Below, one piece after another: positions 57,463 to 64,000 of a stretch of DNA of 64,000 bases. The notes beneath the pieces are model-generated. The model saw only the letters and a list, made by a program, of their open reading frames with translations, made no database searches and was not told the DNA's origin. How positions within the stretch are numbered: position 1 is the stretch's first letter; each line of letters opens with the position of its first letter. This DNA is from Pogostemon cablin (lineage: Eukaryota > Streptophyta > Magnoliopsida > Lamiales > Lamiaceae), in the NCBI GenBank assembly GCA_023678885.1, contig CM043002.1:3242022-3306021 (forward strand), written 5' to 3'. The translations under genes and the position numbers were made by a program.

Positions 57463-57610
57463 ATACTCCCTCATTTCCCTTCAAAGAGGTCTTTTGTTTT
57501 TTGCACGTGAATTAAAGAGTATTGTTATTTAATGTGTAGTTGATAGTTATATTAGTGGATGTGTGGAGTCCAAATTTTAATTGTATTAGTGGTTGTGTGT
57601 GGGTCTCATG
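57463..57610. mobile_element. Stowaway-like MITE, truncated
   Basis: Left end TACTCCCTCATTTCCC is clear; the interior TTTAATTGTATTAGTGG..GTGTGGGTCTCATGT matches the element at the window start; the right terminus is missing. Confidence 0.65.
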
Positions 57611-57944
57611 TATATACACTATCACTTTTTATCCATCTCACATAAGGTCTTACGTGGTCTCACACAATTCTTTTGCCATATAATTTTATTTCCCAATCGC
57701 TTTACCATTAATATTTTTATATCATCTCATTTTACATTATAATAACAAAAAGCATACATTATTATCTCTAATAATAAAAACACCACCCACTACTATTGTT
57801 ATTTAGATAATAACCTCGTAGTCTGGGTAAACTAGTATATAGTACTTAATTTAGTTGAGCATGTGGATGATTATCATTAATTATATCATATGTGAGATGG
57901 ATCTAGATATAAATTGAATAAAATATATAAAATAAAAGAGTGAA
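57611..57944. other. AT-rich spacer upstream of small gene 2
   Basis: No ORF or repeat border recognised. Homology with the other small-gene locus begins at about 57945. Confidence 0.4.
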
Positions 57945-58000
57945 TTATTAATTAATTATAAATGGGGCCTAAGCCTGTTCGGTGGTTGTTTTGGTCCGTC

Positions 58001-58007
58001 TATATAC
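58001..58007 (+). promoter_or_regulatory. TATA box of small gene 2
   Basis: TATATAC, followed by ATAACCCCTAG and GCAAATTCCCC, matching the equivalent region of small gene 1. About 75 bp upstream of the ATG. The preceding CCTGTTCGGTGGTTGTTTTGG also aligns with gene 1. Confidence 0.65.
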
Positions 58008-58079
58008 ATAACCCCTAGCCTGCAAATTCCCCACATTTCATATATTTCATCGCATTTTCCTTTTATTGCAATTAAAAAC

Positions 58080-58354
58080 ATGTTTTCCTTCGGCGGATTT
58101 CATGCCAGATTTCCATCACTTACCATGTGAGTAACTCTATCTATCTTAATTTCATTGTGTTTGCTTTCATTAATCCATATATGCTCCTAATTTCAGATTG
58201 TTTATGCTCTCATTCACTTGATTTATATCATCAATCCGCGCCTCCTCCTCCTACTATAATAATAATAATAATAATTATTATTATTATTATTATTATATGT
58301 TGTTGACTTGGGTTGAATTAATCAATGATTTGCAGATGGCGCAAACGTCCATAA
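58080..58354 (+). CDS. Small spliced gene, copy 2, 21-residue peptide, unknown function
   Basis: Exon 1 58080-58126 starts MFSFGGFHARFPSLT and ends with two bases of a split codon. Intron 58127-58335 has donor GTGAGT and acceptor TTTGCAG. Exon 2 coding is 58336-58354 (19 nt), giving IWRKRP and TAA. Without splicing the frame stops one codon after the donor. Compared with copy 1 (8373-8928, minus), the intron phase, second-exon length, position of the stop, 5' untranslated region and intron edges (GTAACTCT..ATCTT near the donor, GTTGACTTGGGTT near the acceptor) are conserved, and the peptides differ in length by one in-frame residue. I do not recognise the family. There is no signal peptide and the C-terminus is basic. 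A functional RNA with an incidental ORF remains possible. Confidence 0.6.
58256..58299. repeat. (TAA)n/(TTA)n perfect palindrome in intron of small gene 2
   Basis: ATAATAATAATAATAAT followed directly by TATTATTATTATTATT, a microsatellite palindrome able to form a hairpin. Confidence 0.9.
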
Positions 58355-58362
58355 AGATGTAA

Positions 58363-58387
58363 AGATGATGAGTGAGCATGGAGGATA
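58363..58387 (+). other. 25-nt block identical in both small genes (post-stop)
   Basis: Same 25 nt as 8348-8372 (minus). Here it starts 8 nt after the stop codon, whereas at copy 1 it follows the stop directly. Beyond it the two loci diverge. Confidence 0.7.
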
Positions 58388-58529
58388 GAGAATTACAATC
58401 TTCCTAACTACCTACTTATCCTCCTCATTCACTCATTCATGTCTTTCTAATCCTCAGTGTTGTGATGTTGTTATCTAAGTGTGTCTCGTTTGGAGTATAA
58501 TATATCAGGGGAGGGAGGGGGGTTTTAAT

Positions 58530-59945
58530 TTCTAGGAATACTTACTTATAGGTGCAAATTATATCTCATTATTACTTGTAGATACCTCCATCTAAAATTT
58601 ATACTATTAGATACCAAATTACATTACACAATCTCAAATATACCCTTCCAATATAATGCTTATCACAACCCATGAAAATTGCAATAGATTATCTTATCAT
58701 TCTCCCTTTTGTGACCTGATACAATTACAGGAATCCATTACACAAATTGAGAAATCCATGTCACCACCATAAATTTGGTATCTCTCCACGTGGGAATTGT
58801 ACAATATCCAATTTTCGCTAATCTTCATTAACAATTTCGAAATATTTTGCAGACTATTTATTATTTATTTGCAGAAATGATTTTTCTATCGTAGAGTATT
58901 ATGATTTTTCTATTGTTCGTTCACGTTATTTATTTGTAGATATGATTTTTCTATTGTAGATTATATATGATTTTTCTATTGTTATAGTCTGCATAATCAA
59001 TTAAATATTTTGCACAATTTTACCATATTTTTAACAACTAGTCTACACAACACAAAATATGTATTTAGATAATCGATGCCTTATAAATCTATTTAATTAG
59101 ATTGTCTATTACTGCACAACACATTAAAGCATAATGATGTATTATATATATATATATATTCTATTGGAGTTGTGAATAATTCAGCACAATTAGTGAATAC
59201 TTTTGCACAACGAATTAATACATCTGCACAACGAGTTAATAATTCTTTACAACAAATTAATACATCTGCATCTACACAACATGATATTTTATGTACTTTT
59301 CAAGAACGACATAGAATATAGCCTGACAAAGTTGTAAAGTACAGAAAATTAAAATTCCAATTACGTAGTTCATTTGATAAATGGAACTTGGGGTATCCAG
59401 GCTTGCACGACTTTCATTTTCATACTAAAAATTATTACTCGTCGTCGTTGAGGATGACATGGCAACTCTTGATGAACAGTTGGTAACTATTGATCGATGA
59501 ACAATTTGTACTCGTACTGCTTGTCGAAGTGGCGAACGACAGACCACTAGGTGTCAACGAGCGCGTCTGGTTATGCGCCACGGATGTGGTGTGGTGTATA
59601 ATGCTCCAGGCTTTCGTTACGACGCCTCATCCTCCCAACAATCAACGATTCTTTTTGCAGAGCTCTACCGATCGAGTCCCTTATTCTTTCGGCGATGCCC
59701 AGTAGGAATAAATCTTATGCACCGTATTTAATATAGAAAAGTGGATTGAAGAATTCTTTATTTAATGGAGATCATGACAAACAATTGGATAATATATTTA
59801 TTTATGTTTTAAAATATTTAATTGGGGTTAAATTAGGTTATCACTTTAAATTTTTGTATCTAATGATAATATATTTGAACGTGTGTATCTTAAAGTAATA
59901 ATATCTAATATTATGTATCTAATACTAATTAATCCTAATTTCTAT
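58530..59945. mobile_element. Non-autonomous element with TGCACAA repeats
   Basis: Left part has GATAC(C/T)-type ends (TACTTGTAGATACC, CTATTAGATACC), and the right part has inverted counterparts (TGTATCTAATGATAATA, TATGTATCTAATACT). Interior repeats: ATGATTTTTCTATTGT(A/T) four times (58875-58985) and (T/C)TGCACAAC(G/A)A(A/G)TTAATA at 59190-59280. A GC-rich patch (59430-59705) with a 71-codon open frame (59490-59705) may be captured gene sequence; no domain recognised. Confidence 0.4.
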
Positions 59946-60147
59946 TTCCTCCTCATGTATTAACGCCCAATAAAACTTGTATGTTTGTGTACTTCATATT
60001 TTTCATTTCAACTTTATTAGTATTAGCAAGTAACTTTTTTAGCATAATGAAAGAAATATATATTAACAATTCATTTATAATTCTAAAATAATGACCATCA
60101 ACAACATATAGTAATCATGAAGAAATTAACCTTCTAGATCATAACAA

Positions 60148-60537
60148 GGATAAAAATCAATTCAGTCCTATAACTTTGCTCATGTTCATTTTTCGTCTTA
60201 ATAAAGAAAATTTTTAATTTAGTACCACCGGTTCTGAAATAGAGTATAAAATGTCCAATTCTCAGGAATCTATGCCGGAAGAGTTAACCGGGATCTACGA
60301 CGAGAGTCTGATCCATTGACAACAATTTACAAAGAGAGGAAAAAAAATAGAAACAAAATGAAATCATGGTTCAAAAAATGCAATATGCAGTAGCATATTC
60401 TGAGATCAATATTGTGTTGTCTTTTTACTATAAATTTTGGAACTCTGGAGGAGAGAGGGAGGATTAGGGCCGACTCTGAGATTTGGGGGCTGAGCAAAAT
60501 TAACAAGGACCCAATTTAAAAAATAGTAATAAATATT
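60148..60537. other. Possible Mutator-like terminus and spacer
   Basis: AAGGATAAAAATCAATTCAGTCCTATAAC (in part) resembles the terminus of the element at 49621-50890, and GGTACTAAATT-type subterminal text follows in reverse. A matching right end could not be set; 62573-62600 (TGTGGGACTAAAAATAATTTT) is a weak candidate. Confidence 0.35.
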
Positions 60538-60960
60538 TGGGAAAATCACTAATAGATATACACTTTTACCTAAATTACTATGAGATACAAGGAATTTAAA
60601 TAATTACTCTCACATATAAAATATTAAAGTAAAATACCAAATATAACCTTATAATCCCATACACTTTTAAACCACCAACCCTACCCCTCACCCACCCACC
60701 CGCCGGACCGGCGTTGACTGCCGCTGACCGCCGCCGCCTGCTGCCGGAATTTAAAATGTGCAAAAATAAAATTGTGCAAAGCAAATTGTGCAAAACCAAA
60801 TTGTGCAAATCCAAATTGTGCAAACAAATTGTGCAAATACATAGGGGTATTTATAGTATCACAATCATAATTGTGTAGTTATGAGTAATAGTACTTTGAG
60901 TCATGTAGTTTATAGCAATTATGCATTATTTTATGTATCCAATAATAAGTGACCCTAAAT
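60538..60960. mobile_element. Short element related to 58530-59945, inverted
   Basis: Ends GAAAATCACTAATAGATA..TATGAGATAC and TATGTATCCAATAATAAGTGA. The interior has a GC-rich patch (60677-60748) and a minisatellite of AATTGTGCAAA, the reverse complement of the TTTGCACAATT motif in the preceding element. Confidence 0.4.
60753..60838 (+). repeat. Minisatellite, six copies of AATTGTGCAAA
   Basis: Six units (first one AATGTGCAAAA) with 1-4 nt variable spacers. The small open frame across it is a repeat artefact. Confidence 0.85.
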
Positions 60961-62610
60961 ATTTTGTAATTTTCTAGTGCAATATAATTAATAAAAATGT
61001 CTAGAAATTTTTGGTACTTTTCTGTTTTAGTAAATTTCTCCATCTATATATCTCTATAGTTTCAATGTTTTATTATAAATATTATCTCAAACTCTCTAGA
61101 CATTTTTATGTTTTTCAAGTTCATTATCTTTTTAGTTGTTTTGAAAATCTCCCCCCACCAAATTATTTTCATTTTCATCTAAACCAACAATTTTTTTTTT
61201 ATTATGTTGTATTTTTTTTTAATTTTTTCTTATTTAAGTTGTTTTTATTCTCAAACTCACCTATTCATCTAAAGAAGAGAAGAAAATATTGAACTCATTC
61301 GTAGAGGATTACAAACCAAAGGGGATCGAGATCCTCTCCCGTTGTTATTTTCTCAATTTCGTAAATTTCTTCTAATCTGTATCATCCAATTAATATCTGC
61401 AAACATGAACTTGCCATGTCATTAGAAGATAGAAATACACGGATTTTAATTAAATAAAAAGATTCTAATAGTGGTTGACGTGTCGAGTTGTTATTGGTGG
61501 TAGTGGTGGTAGTGGTGGTTAAGAATTAAAAATCGAAGAACCCTAACTTTACTCTCTCTTCTTGACCCAAATGCAACAATTCGTGGGTAATGTTCTGCAG
61601 AAAAGCAAAGGAAGAGAAGATGAAGAGAGAGGGATTGTTTGGAGATGAGAGAGAAAGCGGATCAATCCGCGGTTGAAATTTTCCTCCATTGATGTAAAAT
61701 TGAGAAATTCCTGCAAGTGGATAAATTTTTAATTGATGTAAAAAAAGAAAAATGGAGAAAAATTAGGCTTTGTGTAGTTTGATTTGTTAAAATTTTTCAT
61801 ATGATTTAATATATGATAAATTTTTTATTTTTTAATAATGCCTGAGGTGTGTAAATGTGTGGGCATTTTTAGTTTTTTAAAATTTTCCGCATCAGCGTTG
61901 ACAGGCGAAATCAACAGTTTAAATTTGATCTAGCTGCCGGATTCTCCCACATTGTGCTGTCATGTGCGCTGCAAGTGAGCTTTTTCGGCAAAAATTGGCC
62001 ATAAATTGACCAAATTATATAGTTACGAAACTATATTGAAAAAAATATCTAACTTGGGACTGAAATCGACGAAGCCGATTCCTATAGGTCAAAAATGAAT
62101 TTAACACCACCGATGTTCCAGTCCATCAAGAAGTATTCATTTTCCCTAAAAGACCGTAATTGACTTTCAATAGAGCAATGGGAAATCTCTCTTGTATCGT
62201 CGTCAAGCTGTGGAAAACCCTAGTTCAATTTCAGTAATTATCAATGCCATCCTTTTTTATTATTGTTCTTTAATTGATTTTCGTTTATTTTTGTAATGTT
62301 TATTAGTATATTGATTTAACTGATGTGGATTTTATATATACATTTTTTGTTTTATTTATGCGTTAATTAATAAAAGATCTACATGCCACGTTTGATAAGT
62401 GGTTGATTCCCCAAATTTGGCTAAGCACGTGATGCGCACATGCATTATTCTGGCAAAAAATTGATTTTCCGAAGAAAATTGAATGTAAATTGAGCAATCA
62501 ACAAACATATGGGACTAAATTATAATGAATAAATAATTTGGGTCCGAAATTGAATTTTGTAATATATAGTTGTGGGACTAAAAATAATTTTAATTCTTTT
62601 TTTCATATAG
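60961..62610. other. Unassigned region, repeat-like
   Basis: Contains a GGTGGTAGTGGTGGTAGTGG short repeat near 61496, purine-rich GAGAGAGAAG-type stretches near 61610-61660, and text near 61870-62100 and 62380-62600 with GCCAC..GTG and GGGACTAAA motifs like the termini of Mutator-type elements elsewhere in the window. No convincing coding region. Confidence 0.35.
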
Positions 62611-64000
62611 TACTAGTGGGTAGTACTTACCTCGTAAGTATGTACTTGAGCTAAAAATTGATTGTATAAGTTACAGTTGTGCTTTTGTTGTAAATATGAA
62701 ATTCTAAGATAGGAGGGTAATAACAGATAAGTAGACGCATTTATTCATGTATAAATGCAACGTATACGAAAAAGTGTATACACAAAAGTTAGCTTAAAAC
62801 TATTTAAATTGATGTGGAGCCTAGTGAGGAGCGTTGATTTCTTTTTCAACATGCAGCGCTGACTGCATGCATTATGGAAGAGAATTAGATGCGTGAGAGC
62901 ATATTTCATTAAGCTGCAAAAGCATGAAATATCATCAACATTAGGGGGAAGATAATACTTCGACAGAGAGAAGACGAATGTGCCAGAAGGTGGACTTAGA
63001 ACTTGCTACCACATTACACTATCAAAATGAGATAATGATGAACAAAACATACGCTCTCAAATTCTTATAAAAAAACCCATATTGACCATTGAATAAAAAA
63101 AACCTAAATCTCATGTCTGCCAGACTTCCCAGTTTACGTATACTGGCCAAAGCGGAATAGTAAGGGGAACAGTAAAAGGGGAAAGTTATAATTAACTTAC
63201 AAATTAATATTCTTAAAATAAAGGGAAAATCATTCATTACACAATTAGGTATTCCAAATTCTGAAATCCTAAGATTCAATTCCAGAAAAATGAACATTCT
63301 CATCTCTAGGCAAAATGTTTACCGTTGTCGAAAATGGTGACATTGCAGAGGAGGGCGTCGTCCAGTTGGGGAGCTAGCAACCTTCACCTATATCGGCCTG
63401 GATGAGAAACAGGGTCCATGTACAACTTCAAAATTACAAAACACAACATTATTTCTATTAACTTGGTGTCAGTTAAATGTTAAGACTCATATCATGAAGA
63501 TAATGATGCACAGCCTAAATTGATTGTGCAACTATCACACATTAAGCAACATCTTTAGGTACGTTGCGCCATGAACTTATAACTTATAAGCATATCAAAA
63601 CCTTGTATCATGGCTGTCTAATCTTTATTAGTAAATTCCTTCATTTTCACTTATCACCCAACAAGCATTTAGTGTAATACTGATTTATGGAGTAAAGTAA
63701 TCATAGTGATATATTGTTATGAAATGTTTTTCAAACTTATCCCAAGTGAAGGAAAAGATATAAATATTATCCACTTGTATTTTTATATGATTTAGACATT
63801 AAAGAATTGAACAGAGGCAGTAATAAAGAGGGTGTTGCTGGTAAAGGAAAAAAAATATGCCATGGATGGTGAGGTGATGAAGAAAAAGCAGCAAAGTGGA
63901 GACGCGAAAGCAACGGCAGAACACAAATGAAAAGTAATTACGACTGAAAGTCTAATAGGCCAGCAATTTCTCGTACACATAGTGGGCGGGAATGGCGAAA
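62611..64000. other. Unassigned right end of window
   Basis: Less repetitive than the rest. On the minus strand a short frame entering from the window edge reads FAIPAHYVYEKLLAY then stop (about 63956-64000), which could be the last codons of a gene extending outside. A moderately GC-rich patch lies at 63290-63420. Nothing firm. Confidence 0.3.

Noticed and set aside
59490..59705. 71-codon ORF in a GC-rich patch
   Set aside because: No recognisable domain, start context or paralogue; kept only as part of the transposon-like region.

Overview
The window reads as nuclear DNA of a flowering plant, most likely a eudicot. It is very AT-rich, carries many long (TA)n tracts, is packed with nested plant transposable elements (Ty1/copia, Ty3/gypsy chromovirus, Stowaway-like MITEs with CTCCCTCCGT ends, CACTA-like and Mutator-like fragments), and holds almost no host coding sequence. 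I cannot name the species. No rRNA, tRNA gene or CRISPR array was seen.

Layout. 1-2.6 kb: part of a MITE, then a complete 2.1 kb gag-only copia element (541-2615, minus) with perfect target duplications. 2.6-6 kb: foldback repeats, a GC-rich gene-like island and a DUF4283/LINE-like remnant. 6-11.5 kb: a 1.6 kb direct duplication (6034-7597 and 9940-11527) flanking a small intron-containing gene (8373-8928, minus). 11.2-17.8 kb: a decayed copia element with both LTRs; its unoccupied target sequence survives in a paralogous repeat at 35.75 kb. 19.2-23.2 kb: two large LTR-like arms in inverted orientation, one interrupted by a gypsy solo LTR. 26.0-32.6 kb: a broken minus-strand copia element with a 1.4 kb solo LTR at its LTR/primer-site junction. 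32.6-37.6 kb: MITEs, a possible SINE, and a Mutator-like element. 37.9-48.3 kb: a young complete Del/Tekay-type gypsy element with 2.45 kb LTRs, an extra ORF before gag, and three coding lesions. 48.6-57.6 kb: CACTA-like subterminal repeats, a Mutator-like element with long inverted repeats, a truncated copia gag-protease, a second 2.0 kb member of the gag-only family lacking gag, and a Mutator-like element carrying an exon-like membrane-anchor segment. 58.0-58.4 kb: a second copy of the small gene (plus). 58.5-64 kb: repeats with TGCACAA motifs and unassigned sequence.

The most interesting signal is the pair of small genes 50 kb apart in opposite orientation. They share a TATA region, a first exon beginning MF and containing PSL, an intron in the same codon position, a 19-nt second coding exon ending RKR-x-stop, and a 25-nt identical block just after the stop. 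They encode peptides of 22 and 21 residues that I do not recognise. The rest of the window documents retrotransposon turnover: nesting, solo-LTR formation, non-autonomous derivatives and gene-fragment capture.
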